Below, in pieces: positions 1 through 11,831 of a DNA stretch of 64,000 nucleotides. The notes below the pieces were generated by a model, which worked only from the letters and a program-made list of their open reading frames with translations, did not search any database and had not been told where the DNA came from. This stretch comes from Bordetella genomosp. 2 (GTDB lineage Bacteria; Pseudomonadota; Gammaproteobacteria; Burkholderiales; Burkholderiaceae_B), in contig NZ_NEVT01000006.1 in NCBI RefSeq assembly GCF_002261345.1, positions 744,001 through 808,000 on the forward strand, read 5' to 3'. The position numbers were made by a program, and so were the translations under genes. Within the stretch, counting starts at the first letter, position 1. The number at the start of each line of letters is the position of its first letter.

Positions 1-483
1 GGTCAGGCCGATGGCGCCGAACAGGGCCACGTCGATGCCCAGCATGATCATCACGCCCAGCAGGCTGTGCTTGGAATACAGGTTGCGCTCGAGCCAGTCG
101 TCGGGGGTGCCGTGGCCGAACTTGGCCATGGTTTCCTTGTTGGCCGACTCCAGGCGATACAGTTCCGCGCCGCGGAACAGGACTTTCCAGACGCCGAACA
201 GCATGGGCGAGTGAGGATCGCCCTCTTTTTCGCACTTGGCGTGGTGCTTGCGGTGGATGGCGACCCATTCCTTCGTGACCATGCCGGTGGTCATCCAGAG
301 CCAGAACCGGAAGAAGTGCATGACCGCGGGATGCAGGTCGAGGCCGCGATGCGCCTGGCTACGGTGCAGGAAGACCGTGACCGACACGATGGTCACGTGC
401 GTCAGCGCCAGCGTATACAGGACGATCTGCCACCAGGTGGCTTGGGCAAGCCCCCCGGAAAGGAAGGAAAGGAATTGATCCAT
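1..483 (-). CDS. Acyl-CoA/fatty acid desaturase, 3' part cut by window edge
   Basis: The frame is open from an ATG at 483 to the window edge, giving the first 161 residues. Histidine box HRSQAH lies at residues 40-45 and HRKHH at 77-81, both typical of membrane di-iron desaturases that insert a double bond into fatty acyl chains. Residues 18-40 and 58-72 are hydrophobic and probably span the membrane. The third histidine box would lie beyond the edge. It is transcribed away from the secreted protein at 737, so 484-736 should hold divergent promoters. Family assignment is firm; the exact acyl substrate is unknown. Confidence 0.88.
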   Translation of the reverse strand, partial: MDQFLSFLSGGLAQATWWQIVLYTLALTHVTIVSVTVFLHRSQAHRGLDLHPAVMHFFRFWLWMTTGMVTKEWVAIHRKHHAKCEKEGDPHSPMLFGVWKVLFRGAELYRLESANKETMAKFGHGTPDDWLERNLYSKHSLLGVMIMLGIDVALFGAIGLT

Positions 484-736
484 AAAGCTTTTTTAAGCCT
501 CGCTTGAAGTTGGCAGGCAGTTTAGCCTACCTGGTTTGCTTATGACAGCGTGGTTTCAAAATAGTTTTCAAATCAAGGGCTAAGCCTGTATTTTCGCATC
601 GCGCCAAGCTGGCGTCCATGCGTCATAGATGGGGCCGCCCAGCCCGTTGCACACCCGCGATTGTACGTTTTGCTACACAATCGCTGGCAAAATGCCGGCT
701 GTTCCGTATCGGCCGCGTGCGCCGCCCTGCCCCACC

Positions 737-1162
737 ATGCGATTGCCCTCCCGCGCCCGCTTTATCTGTCCCCTTTTGTTGGCGGGCCTGTCGGGCGGCA
801 CGGTTGCCCAGCCGGCCCCGGTCGCCGCCGAATTGGCCACGACCGTCGCCGCGGGCCGGGAAATCGTGCTGGCAAGCTACTATGAAGTCCACCCTGGCTC
901 GTGCCGGCCCCTGCGCGCGCCGCTGGTGCGCGTCACCGCCCCGCCCCGGCTGGGCAGCGTCACTGTCGTGCGCAGCCAACAGGTGCCGGTCAAGGCCGGT
1001 CGCTGCCAGACCGTGGCGGCGCCGCTGGTGCAGGTGCGCTACCGGGCCAGCCGGTCCGGCACCGATTCGCTGGCCTGGGACGTCGCCTACCAGGACCGCG
1101 CCACGGGCACGCAGCGCGCCCGCGCGCAGATCCAGGTGCGGCCGGGCAACAGCGCCCGCTAG
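737..1162 (+). CDS. Predicted secreted protein, function unknown (141 aa)
   Basis: I chose the ATG at 737 because it opens a classical signal peptide: a basic start (RLPSRAR), a hydrophobic stretch, and a likely cleavage after TVAQ. An in-frame ATG at 629 would put 36 unconvincing residues in front of it. The mature part has two cysteines (CRPLRAP and GRCQT) that could form one disulphide, and no motif I recognise. It ends tail-to-tail with the methyltransferase gene on the other strand, the stop codons overlapping over 1159-1162. It is probably periplasmic or exported. Confidence 0.6.
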   Translation: MRLPSRARFICPLLLAGLSGGTVAQPAPVAAELATTVAAGREIVLASYYEVHPGSCRPLRAPLVRVTAPPRLGSVTVVRSQQVPVKAGRCQTVAAPLVQVRYRASRSGTDSLAWDVAYQDRATGTQRARAQIQVRPGNSAR

Positions 1163-2604
1163 GCGGGCTCCGCGTCGGTCCCGGCGGGTTCGACGGCCGG
1201 GGCCGGATCGGCCGCGCCCGTTGCCTTCTTGCGCTCGAACACGGCCGCGAAGAAGCCGTCGGTGCCGTGGACATCCGGCCGCAACTGCACATAGGGCCCG
1301 CTCAGGCCGAGGCCGGCGCAGCGGTTGGCAAGCAGCGCCGCGCCGTCGACCAGTTCAAAATCGGGATGGCTGGCCAGGAACTGCTCCGCCTGCACCTGGT
1401 TTTCCTCGGCCAGCAGGCTGCAAGTCGCATACACCAGGCGTCCGCCTGGCGCGACGCAGCGGGCCGCGCTGTTCAGGATGCGCGTCTGCAGGGCGCCCAA
1501 CTCGGCCAGGGCTTCCGGATGCTGGCGCCATTTCAGGTCGGGATTGCGCCGCAAGGTGCCGATGCCGCTGCACGGCGCGTCGACCAGCACGCGCTGGGCC
1601 TTGCCCGCCAGCCGCTTGACGCGCGCATCGTTCTCGCCGTCGATGGCCACCGGCACCACGTTGGACAGGCCGCTGCGCGCGAAGCGCGGCTTGGCGCGGG
1701 CCAGCCGGGCGGCCGAGACGTCGAACGCATACAGGCGGCCGGTCGAACGCATCAGCGCCCCCAGCAGCAAGGTCTTGCCGCCCGCGCCGGCGCAGAAATC
1801 GATGATCATTTCGCCGCGGCGCGGCCCCACCAGCAGCGCCAGCAGCTGGCTGCCCTCGTCCTGCACTTCGAGGCTGCCGTTCTCGAATTGCGGCCAGCGA
1901 TTGACCGCGGGCCGGCCGGCCAGGCGGATGCCCCAGGGCGAATACGGCGTGGGCTGCGGGTCGAAGCGCGCGGCCGGGCCCTCGCGCAGCCCGGCCAGCA
2001 CGGCGTCGCGCTCGGCCTTGAGCGGGTTGACGCGCAAGTCCAGCGGCGCCGGCCGGTTCAGGGCGGCCATCAGCGCGTCGGCATCGTCCAGGCGCCCCAG
2101 GCGCTCGTCCAGCCAGTCCGGCATGCTGGCGCGCACGGCGCGCGGCAGCGCCGCCTGGTCGATGTGGCCGACGCGCTGCAACCATTCGGCCTCGGCCGCG
2201 TCCAGCCCGTCGCGCAGGGCGGGCCCGCCCAGGGTGGCGGCCAGCCCCAGGATGGCCAGGCGCCGCGAGGCGGGGCCGACGCCGCTTTCCGAGAGCTGGC
2301 GATAGCGGCGCAGGTGCCGCAGGACGTCGTAGACGGCCTCGGCCACCTCGCCGCGATCGCGCGCGCCCAGCGCCGGGTGGGCCCGCAGCCAGTGCGACAG
2401 CGCGGCATCGGCCGGGTAGGTCCATTGCAGGATCTCGCCCAGCGCGCGCTGCACCTGGTCGATGCGGATCGCCGCGGGCGGGGTGCGCGGCTGCGCGGCC
2501 GGCCCGCCGGCCGGGGGACGGCGGGCGCCGCCGCGCGCCGGCGCGGGGCGGCTGGAGGCGGAGGAGCCGGCGCTGCGGGGCCGGGAGGCGGAATGCTTGC
2601 TCAT
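1159..2604 (-). CDS. RsmB/NOP-family RNA (cytosine-C5) methyltransferase
   Basis: This 481-residue protein has the SAM-binding motif DFCAGAGGKT at 269-278, the PC motif in VDAPCSGIGT (Cys345) and the TC motif in YATCSLL (Cys395). The latter two are the paired cysteines of m5C RNA methyltransferases; in RsmB the TC cysteine attacks the base. Residues about 45-150 look like the NusB-like region of RsmB. Residues 1-44 are a Ser/Pro/Arg/Gly-rich extension, presumably disordered. Burkholderiales usually carry another rsmB next to fmt, so this may be a paralogue with a different rRNA target, and I give no symbol. It lies 64 bp downstream of purN on the same strand. Confidence 0.85.
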   Translation of the reverse strand: MSKHSASRPRSAGSSASSRPAPARGGARRPPAGGPAAQPRTPPAAIRIDQVQRALGEILQWTYPADAALSHWLRAHPALGARDRGEVAEAVYDVLRHLRRYRQLSESGVGPASRRLAILGLAATLGGPALRDGLDAAEAEWLQRVGHIDQAALPRAVRASMPDWLDERLGRLDDADALMAALNRPAPLDLRVNPLKAERDAVLAGLREGPAARFDPQPTPYSPWGIRLAGRPAVNRWPQFENGSLEVQDEGSQLLALLVGPRRGEMIIDFCAGAGGKTLLLGALMRSTGRLYAFDVSAARLARAKPRFARSGLSNVVPVAIDGENDARVKRLAGKAQRVLVDAPCSGIGTLRRNPDLKWRQHPEALAELGALQTRILNSAARCVAPGGRLVYATCSLLAEENQVQAEQFLASHPDFELVDGAALLANRCAGLGLSGPYVQLRPDVHGTDGFFAAVFERKKATGAADPAPAVEPAGTDAEPA

Positions 2605-2668
2605 GATTCTTCCAGTGAGGCCGGGGCAACAGCCTCGGCCGGTAAAACTACCAGGGGACGCCGGCGGC

Positions 2669-3334
2669 TCAGGCCGCGCCGGCCCCCATGAACAGTCGTG
2701 GCGGCTCGCCGTCGACCTCGACCCGCTGGTCGGACGTCAGGCGCACCCGGCCTTGCGCCAGCCAGCGCACGGCGGCCGGGTAGACCTGGTGCTCCACGGC
2801 CAGCACGCGCCCGGCCAGGGCCTCCGGCGTATCGCCGGCCAGTACCGGCACGCAGCCCTGGGCGATGATCGGCCCGTGATCCAGCACCGGCGTGACGAAA
2901 TGCACGGTGCAGCCATGCAGGCGCACCCCGGTGGCCAAGGCTTGGGCGTGCGTGTGCAGGCCCGGGAACATGGGCAGCAGCGACGGGTGGATATTCACCA
3001 GGCGGCCGGCGTAATGATTGACGAAGGCCGGCGTCAGCACGCGCATGAAACCCGCCAGCAGCACATAGTCCGGCTCATGGCGGTCGATTTCCTGCGCCAG
3101 GGCGGTGTCGAAGGCTTCGCGGCTGGGGAAGTCCTTGTGGTACAGCGCGGCCGTGGCGATGCCCTGCTCCTGCGCCCACTGCAGCCCGGCGGCATCCGGG
3201 CGGCTGGCGACCACGGCGCGGACTTCGGCCGGCCATGCCTCGTCGCGGCAGGCGCGCACCAGGGCTTGCATATTGCTGCCGCGCCCCGAAATGAGGATGA
3301 CCAGGCGGCGCGTGGACGAAGGCGATTGCGGCAA
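2669..3334 (-). CDS. purN: Phosphoribosylglycinamide formyltransferase (GAR transformylase)
   Basis: PurN transfers a formyl group from 10-formyl-tetrahydrofolate to GAR, the third step of purine synthesis. The 221-residue protein has the substrate-binding loop GRGSNMQALV near the N terminus, the catalytic block NIHPSLLPMFPG and the HFVTPVLDHGPII segment that supplies the catalytic Asp. Length matches the family. It is probably co-transcribed with the methyltransferase downstream. It is divergent from ribF, with only about 50 bp between the two starts. Confidence 0.96.
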   Translation of the reverse strand: MPQSPSSTRRLVILISGRGSNMQALVRACRDEAWPAEVRAVVASRPDAAGLQWAQEQGIATAALYHKDFPSREAFDTALAQEIDRHEPDYVLLAGFMRVLTPAFVNHYAGRLVNIHPSLLPMFPGLHTHAQALATGVRLHGCTVHFVTPVLDHGPIIAQGCVPVLAGDTPEALAGRVLAVEHQVYPAAVRWLAQGRVRLTSDQRVEVDGEPPRLFMGAGAA

Positions 3335-3383
3335 GATGAAATATTCCCAGGGCAGACCAACCCAAAATTGTAAACTCTCGGAC

Positions 3384-4338
3384 GTGAAAACCTCGCTGCA
3401 CCTTTACCGAACCGTGCCGCCTCCCGCGCGGCGCACCCCCTGCGCGCTGACCATCGGCAATTTCGACGGCGTCCACCGGGGCCACCAGGCCATCCTGGCG
3501 CGCCTGCGGCAAGCCGCCCAGGAACGTGGGCTGGCGCCCACGGTGATGACCTTCGAACCGCATCCGCGCGAATACTTCGCCACGCTCAACCAGCGTCCGG
3601 AGCTCGCCCCCACCCGTATCACGGGCTTGCGCGACAAGCTCGAGGCACTGGCCTGCCAGGGCGTCGCGCGGGTCGTCATCGAGCGTTTCAACGCGCGCCT
3701 GGCCGATATGTCCGCCAACGCCTTCATCGAAGACCTGCTGGTGGGCGCCATGCAGACACGCTGGCTGCTGGTCGGCGAGGATTTCCGCTTCGGCCGCAAG
3801 CGCAGCGGCGACCTGGACCTGCTGCGCGAGGCCGGCATGGTGCACGGCTTCGAGGTGCAGACCCTGGCCGACATCACCGACCGGCACGGCCACCGGGCGT
3901 CCAGCTCGGAGGTCCGCACGGCCCTGGCGGTCGGCGACCTGGCCCGGGCGCAGCACCTGCTCGGCCGTCCGTTCCACATCAGCGGCCATGTCATCCACGG
4001 CCAGAAACTGGGCCGCACGCTCGGCTTTCCCACCATGAACCTGCGCGTGGCGCCGCGCTGCGCCGCCCGCTCGGGTATCTATGTAGTGCGGGTCCACGGG
4101 CTGGGCGAAAGCGCCCGGCCGGCGGTGGCGAGCCTGGGCGTGCGCCCCACCGTCGAAGACCACGGCCGGGTCCTGCTGGAGGCCCATGTGCTGGATGGCC
4201 CCGTCGACGCATACGGTAAACTCGTGCGGGTCGAGTTCCTGCACAAACTGCGGGACGAAGAAAAGTTTCCCGATCTCCCTTCCCTGACTGCCGCCATCGC
4301 CGAAGACGCGCGAAACGCGCGCGCCTATTTTGCCGTTC

Positions 4339-4349
<11 letters not shown>
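3384..4349 (+). CDS. ribF: Bifunctional riboflavin kinase / FAD synthetase
   Basis: RibF phosphorylates riboflavin to FMN and adenylates FMN to FAD. The N-terminal nucleotidyltransferase domain shows [11 protein letters not shown] near residue 25. The C-terminal flavokinase domain shows [11 protein letters not shown] followed by GIYVVRV. I start at the GTG at 3384, giving 321 residues; the frame is open further upstream but shows no family similarity there. The stop overlaps the ileS start codon by 11 bases, so translation is probably coupled in a ribF-ileS-lspA operon, an order common in proteobacteria. Confidence 0.95.
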
Positions 4350-7200
<2,851 letters not shown>

Positions 7201-7204
7201 CGCG

Positions 7205-7726
7205 ATGGCGCCCGCCACCGGACAGTCCGCGGCCCGGCCGGGCCGCTCCCCGCGCCCGGCCCATTGGCTCGGCCTGGCGGCCGTGCTGATCGTGCTGGAC
7301 CAGCTCACCAAGCTGTATTTCGACTCGGCATTCACGTATGGCCAGCGGCTCAACGTATTGCCGGTTTTCGACCTGACGCTGGTGTACAACCGCGGCGCGG
7401 CCTTCAGCTTCCTGGCCTCCGAAGCCGGCTGGCAACGCTGGTTCTTCACCGCGCTGGGCATCGTGGCCGCGATCGTCATCGTCTGGCTGCTCCGGCGCAA
7501 CCAGGACCAGCCGCGCTTCAGCCTGGCCCTCACCCTGATCCTGGGCGGCGCGCTGGGCAACGTGATCGACCGCGTGGCCTATGGCCACGTGATCGACTTC
7601 CTGCTGTTCTACTGGAACGACTGGTATTACCCGGCATTCAACCTGGCCGATATCTGCATCACCTGCGGCGCCGTGCTCCTGGTGCTGGACGAACTGCTGC
7701 GCGCGCGCTCGGCCCGCAGCCGGTAG
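7205..7726 (+). CDS. lspA: Lipoprotein signal peptidase (signal peptidase II)
   Basis: LspA is an inner-membrane aspartyl peptidase that cleaves the signal peptide of diacylglyceryl-modified prolipoproteins. The 173-residue protein has four hydrophobic segments. The two catalytic aspartates are in GNVIDRV and FNLADICI, and the family signature VLDQLTK follows the first membrane segment. The start at 7205 lies four bases after the ileS stop, indicating the same operon. Lipoproteins elsewhere in the window (EhuB-like protein, M48 peptidase) would be substrates. Confidence 0.97.
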   Translation: MAPATGQSAARPGRSPRPAHWLGLAAVLIVLDQLTKLYFDSAFTYGQRLNVLPVFDLTLVYNRGAAFSFLASEAGWQRWFFTALGIVAAIVIVWLLRRNQDQPRFSLALTLILGGALGNVIDRVAYGHVIDFLLFYWNDWYYPAFNLADICITCGAVLLVLDELLRARSARSR

Positions 7727-7800
7727 GCGACCGTTGGCGCTTAAAATGGCGTTATTCTCATCAACCCCTTGCTGACGGCGCCGCGCGCGCCGGCCCGCCC

Positions 7801-9000
7801 ATGCTCGACCTCGCCCGCAAACGCATCGTCCTCGGCCTGACCGGCGGCATCGCCTGCTACAAGATCGCCGAACTGGTGCGACGCCTGACCGAACAAGGCG
7901 CCACGGTCGACGTCGTCATGACCGAGGCCGCCACTCACTTCATCACGCCCGTCACGATGCAGGCCCTGTCGGGTCGACAGGTGTATGTCGATGCCTGGGA
8001 CGCGCGCATCGCCAACAACATGGCGCACATCGAGCTCACCCGCGGCGCCGATGCCGTGCTGGTGGCGCCGGCCAGCGCCGATTTCATGGCCAAGCTGGCG
8101 CACGGCCTGGCCGACGACCTGCTCTCCACGCTGTGCCTGGCGCGCGCCTGCCCGCTACTGGTCGCGCCGGCCATGAACCGCGAGATGTGGGCCAACCCGG
8201 CCACCCAGCGCAATGTCGCGCAGCTGCGCGCCGACGGCATCGCCGTGCTGGGCCCGGCGTCGGGCGAGCAGGCGTGCGGCGAGACCGGCGACGGCCGCAT
8301 GCTGGAAGCCCACGAACTGCTGGCCGACCTGATCGCCTTTTTCCAGCCCAAGGTGCTGGCCGGCCGCCACGTGCTGTTGACGGCGGGGCCCACCTCCGAA
8401 CCGGTCGATCCGGTCCGCGTCCTGAGCAACCGTTCCTCGGGCAAGACCGGCTATGCGCTGGCCCGCGCCGCGCGCGAAGCCGGCGCCCGCGTCACGCTCG
8501 TCACGGGCGCCACTGCCCTGCCCCTGCCGCGCGGCGTCGTCGCGCTGCCCGTCACCACGGCTCGCCAGATGCATGATGCCGTCATGGCCAACGCCCACGA
8601 CGCCGACGTGTTCATTGCCGTGGCGGCCGTGGCCGACTGGCGCGTCAAGAATGTCAGCAGCCAGAAGCTGAAGAAGACCAGCGAAGGCGGCGGCGCGCCG
8701 GTGATGGAGTTCGAGCCCAATCCCGACATCCTGGCCGAAGTGGCCAAGCTGCCCGACGGCCCATGGTGCGTGGGCTTCGCCGCCGAGACCGAAAAGCTCG
8801 CCGAGCACGCCGAGGCCAAGCGGGTGCGCAAGGGCATCCCGTTGCTGGTGGGCAATCTGGCGCACAAAGTCATGGATGCCGACACCACCGAACTGGTGCT
8901 GTTCGACGCCAACGGCACCCATCCCCTGCCGGCAGGGTCCAAGCTGGATGCGGCGCGCCGGCTGATCGCCGAAATCGCGGCGCGCCTGCCCGCGGCCTGA
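7801..9000 (+). CDS. coaBC: Phosphopantothenoylcysteine decarboxylase / phosphopantothenate-cysteine ligase
   Basis: This bifunctional CoA-synthesis enzyme joins cysteine to 4'-phosphopantothenate (CoaB) and decarboxylates the product (CoaC). The N-terminal flavoprotein half begins KRIVLGLTGGIACYK and contains PAMNREMW and the active-site cysteine region CGETGDGRM. The C-terminal half has GPTSEPVDPVR and RSSGKTGYALA for CTP and phosphopantothenate binding. Length (399 aa) is normal. The start is 74 bp after lspA, so it may have its own promoter. Confidence 0.96.
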   Translation: MLDLARKRIVLGLTGGIACYKIAELVRRLTEQGATVDVVMTEAATHFITPVTMQALSGRQVYVDAWDARIANNMAHIELTRGADAVLVAPASADFMAKLAHGLADDLLSTLCLARACPLLVAPAMNREMWANPATQRNVAQLRADGIAVLGPASGEQACGETGDGRMLEAHELLADLIAFFQPKVLAGRHVLLTAGPTSEPVDPVRVLSNRSSGKTGYALARAAREAGARVTLVTGATALPLPRGVVALPVTTARQMHDAVMANAHDADVFIAVAAVADWRVKNVSSQKLKKTSEGGGAPVMEFEPNPDILAEVAKLPDGPWCVGFAAETEKLAEHAEAKRVRKGIPLLVGNLAHKVMDADTTELVLFDANGTHPLPAGSKLDAARRLIAEIAARLPAA

Positions 9001-9001
9001 A

Positions 9002-10234
9002 GTGGCGCACGCCGGGGCCGGCCGCATGCCTGGCGGATCGGCCCGCGACCCATACCGCCTGTCCGACGTCGACGCCCTGCGCGGTTTCGCGCTGCTCGGC
9101 ATCCTGGTGGTCAATATCGGCGTCTTCGCCTCCCCCTATTACGGCACGGGCCTGGTCGATCCCGCGTTCGACCGGCCACGGGACCATGTCGTGCTGTGGC
9201 TGGTCGCGCTGCTGTTCGAGACGAAGTTCTACTTGCTGTTCTCGTTCCTGTTCGGCTACAGCTTCACCCTGCAGATCGCCGCCGCCGAACGGGCCGGCGC
9301 GCCGTTCGCGCCGCGCTTCCGGCGCCGGCTGCTCGGGCTGGCCCTGCTCGGCGCGGCCCATGCCGTATTGCTCTACCAGGGCGATATCCTGTTCGCCTAT
9401 GCGGTGCTGGGCGCGGTACTGCTGCGGTGGCGCGGGCTGGAGCCCGCGCGCGCGTTGCGGCGGGCCGCCTGGCTGGTGCTGGCCTGTGGCGCCGGCTGGC
9501 TGCTGCTGGGCGTGCTGGCGGCCATGGCGCCGGCCGACCCCGCGGACCTGGCCTGGCAACAGGCCGATGTCGCCGCCGCGCTGGCGGCTTACCAGGGCAC
9601 CATCGCCAGCACCGTGTCGCGCCATCTATATGAATGGCGCACCAGCATGGCATTTGCATTGATCGCCGTCCAGGGGCCTTGCGCGCTGGCGATGTTCCTG
9701 GTCGGGCTGGCGGCCGGGCGCCGTGGCCTGCTGGCGGATATCGGCGCCCACGCCCGGCAGTTGCGCCGGGCCGCCTGGGTCGGCTGGCCGGTCGGGCTGG
9801 CGGGCGCCGTCGTGTACGCCACCCTGTCGCTGCCGGCGGCGCCGTTCGATGGGGCCATCCTGGGACTGGGCATCGGCCTGTTGAGCGCGCCGTTCCTGAC
9901 AGCGGCCTACGCGGCCACGCTGTTGCTGTTCCTGCGCACGGGCCCGGGATGCCGCCTGGGCGCCGCCCTGGCGCCCGCCGGGCGCATGGCGCTGAGCAAC
10001 TACCTGCTGCAATCGCTGGTCTGCGCGTTCATTTTCAAGGCCTATGGATGGCGACTGATCGGCCAGCTATCGCCGCTGGCCGTGCTGGGCATCGCCGCGG
10101 CCCTGTTCGCCGCGCAACTGCTTGGCTCGGCGGCCTGGTTGCGCCGCCACGACTACGGGCCGGCCGAATGGCTGCTGCGCGCGCTGACCAACGCCGCCTG
10201 GCCGCGCTGGCGCAGCCGCGCCGACGGCCGCTGA
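9002..10234 (+). CDS. DUF418/YeiB-family inner-membrane protein
   Basis: The 410-residue protein has about ten hydrophobic helices and the motif LRGFALLGILVVNI near the N terminus, typical of the YeiB/DUF418 family. The C-terminal part (PAGRMALSNYLLQSL) is the DUF418 domain. No enzymatic function is established for the family; a transport or acyl-transfer-like role is often suspected. The GTG at 9002 follows the coaBC stop by one base. The ATG at 9026 is an alternative, since the extra residues are low in information. Confidence 0.8.
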   Translation: MAHAGAGRMPGGSARDPYRLSDVDALRGFALLGILVVNIGVFASPYYGTGLVDPAFDRPRDHVVLWLVALLFETKFYLLFSFLFGYSFTLQIAAAERAGAPFAPRFRRRLLGLALLGAAHAVLLYQGDILFAYAVLGAVLLRWRGLEPARALRRAAWLVLACGAGWLLLGVLAAMAPADPADLAWQQADVAAALAAYQGTIASTVSRHLYEWRTSMAFALIAVQGPCALAMFLVGLAAGRRGLLADIGAHARQLRRAAWVGWPVGLAGAVVYATLSLPAAPFDGAILGLGIGLLSAPFLTAAYAATLLLFLRTGPGCRLGAALAPAGRMALSNYLLQSLVCAFIFKAYGWRLIGQLSPLAVLGIAAALFAAQLLGSAAWLRRHDYGPAEWLLRALTNAAWPRWRSRADGR

Positions 10235-10271
10235 GTGGGCCGCTCGTGCGGGCTTCTGGAGCGAACCGCCG

Positions 10272-11234
10272 CTAGCCGGCGGCCGGGCTGAGCCGGGTGC
10301 CGGCCGCGTCGCCGCCCGGCATGATCCGGGCCAGCGCCGCCACCACCGCCAGGGTCAGCAGCACGCGCCCCACGAGGATGATCCAGATATCCGCGCCCAG
10401 CGTCAGCAACAAGGCGGTGTCCTCGATCAGCGAATGCGACAGGGAAATCCAGGACAGCGCCAGGAAGCGCGTGCGCGCGGGCAACTGGCGCTTGTCGGCT
10501 TCTTCGATGATCAGCGCCCCGCCATAGCTCAGCCCAAGCAGCACCCCGACCGTGGTGACAGGCGCCACGCGCGCATCCAGGCCTGACAGGCGCAGCAACG
10601 GCATCAGCACGGCCGTAATGGCGCGGGTCACGCCGGTGCGCTCGAAGATGTCCAACAGCACCAGCAGGGCCACGATGACGCCATAGGTGAGCAGCAGCGA
10701 CACCGCGGTGCCGCTCAGCCAGCCCAGCAGCCCCCCGGCCTGCGTGTCGGACGCCAGGGCCGAGCTCTGCAGCCATCCCAGCGATACCGGCTCCTGCAGC
10801 CAGCCGGCCCACCGGCAGGTCCAGGCCACCGCGGCGCCGTACAGGATGGCGGCCCCGACCCGCAGGCCCGTGGTGGCCCAGAAGCTGGCCCCGGCGCGCC
10901 GCACAATGGCCTGCTCCACTGGCAGGCCATGCGCGAACAGCACCATGGAGCACAGTACGCTGAGCTGGGCGGCATTCAGGTCCAGGACGGGCGCGAGCCC
11001 GATCAGCGCCGCGATCGCCCCGTAGACCCCGACGCACATCCCCGCGACCCACACGATGCCGGCCTCCGGCGGGAGGTCGAGCAGCCCCATGGCCGGCGCG
11101 ATGGCGCGTCCCAGCACGTCGACCCAGCCCAGCCATTGCCCCACCTGGACCAGGATCATGATCGGCAACATGACTTTGAGCAGCACCAGGAACAACCGAC
11201 GGCTGCGACGCCACAAGTTCAGCAGGTAGGACAC
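10272..11234 (-). CDS. Nucleoside-recognition (Gate) domain membrane protein
   Basis: This 320-residue polytopic membrane protein starts at a GTG. It has repeated Gate-type elements, for example LGLSYGGALIIEEA and VYGAIAALIGL, as in the nucleoside-recognition/SpoIIIAF-SpmA group. A transporter-like role is likely but the substrate cannot be read from sequence. It is divergent from the Lrp-type regulator at 11364 across a 129-bp gap, so the regulator could control it. This link rests on position only. Confidence 0.7.
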   Translation of the reverse strand: MSYLLNLWRRSRRLFLVLLKVMLPIMILVQVGQWLGWVDVLGRAIAPAMGLLDLPPEAGIVWVAGMCVGVYGAIAALIGLAPVLDLNAAQLSVLCSMVLFAHGLPVEQAIVRRAGASFWATTGLRVGAAILYGAAVAWTCRWAGWLQEPVSLGWLQSSALASDTQAGGLLGWLSGTAVSLLLTYGVIVALLVLLDIFERTGVTRAITAVLMPLLRLSGLDARVAPVTTVGVLLGLSYGGALIIEEADKRQLPARTRFLALSWISLSHSLIEDTALLLTLGADIWIILVGRVLLTLAVVAALARIMPGGDAAGTRLSPAAG

Positions 11235-11363
11235 GACACGGGCTTCCGGAAAATCAGGCAGATGCCAGCATAGAATGGGCGGCCAGAAATAGGCATGCCT
11301 TTTATTGCTTAAAAAGAACGTTTATTGTGCAATTGACGGGCTTCCGCACACGAAAATTGCGCC

Positions 11364-11822
11364 ATGGAACTTGATACCTTCGACCATCGCATACTGGCCT
11401 TGCTGCAGCGCGATGCCGACCTGTCGAACGCCGCGCTGGCCGACCGCATCGGCCTGTCGCCCTCGGCCTGCCTGCGGCGCGTGGCCCGCCTGAAGCAACA
11501 CGGCGTCATCCGCCGCATCGTCGCCGTCGTCGACCCGGCCCAGGTGGCGCACGGATTGTCGGCCATCGTCACAGTGGAGTTCGTGCGCCACGGGGCCGCC
11601 CACCGGCAGGAATTCATGGCGCGCGTGCGAGCCGAGGCGTCCATCACCCAGTGCTACCTGGTGACCGGCGACATTTCGTGCGTGCTGATCGCCCATCTGC
11701 GCGACATGGACGCCTACCTGGCGCTGGCCGAGCGGCTGTTCGAGCAGGACGCCAACGTGGCGGCCTTCTACACCCACATCGTGATGCAGACGATCAAGCA
11801 CGAGCCCGGGGTCCGGCTCTAG
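11364..11822 (+). CDS. Lrp/AsnC-family transcriptional regulator
   Basis: The 152-residue protein has an N-terminal winged HTH (DLSNAALADRIGLSPSACLRRVARLKQHGVI) and a C-terminal RAM/ASNC ligand-binding domain (VTGDISCVLIAHLRDMDAYLALAERLF). Members sense amino acids and act as dimers or octamers. It is divergent from the nucleoside-recognition membrane protein, and the AT-rich 11300-11363 stretch between them is the likely operator region. The ligand is unknown. Confidence 0.9.
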   Translation: MELDTFDHRILALLQRDADLSNAALADRIGLSPSACLRRVARLKQHGVIRRIVAVVDPAQVAHGLSAIVTVEFVRHGAAHRQEFMARVRAEASITQCYLVTGDISCVLIAHLRDMDAYLALAERLFEQDANVAAFYTHIVMQTIKHEPGVRL

Positions 11823-11831
11823 CGCCTGGCC

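Noticed and set aside
901-2691. 596-codon plus-strand frame over the methyltransferase gene
   Set aside because: Opposite a gene with intact SAM and cysteine motifs; composition typical of a shadow frame.
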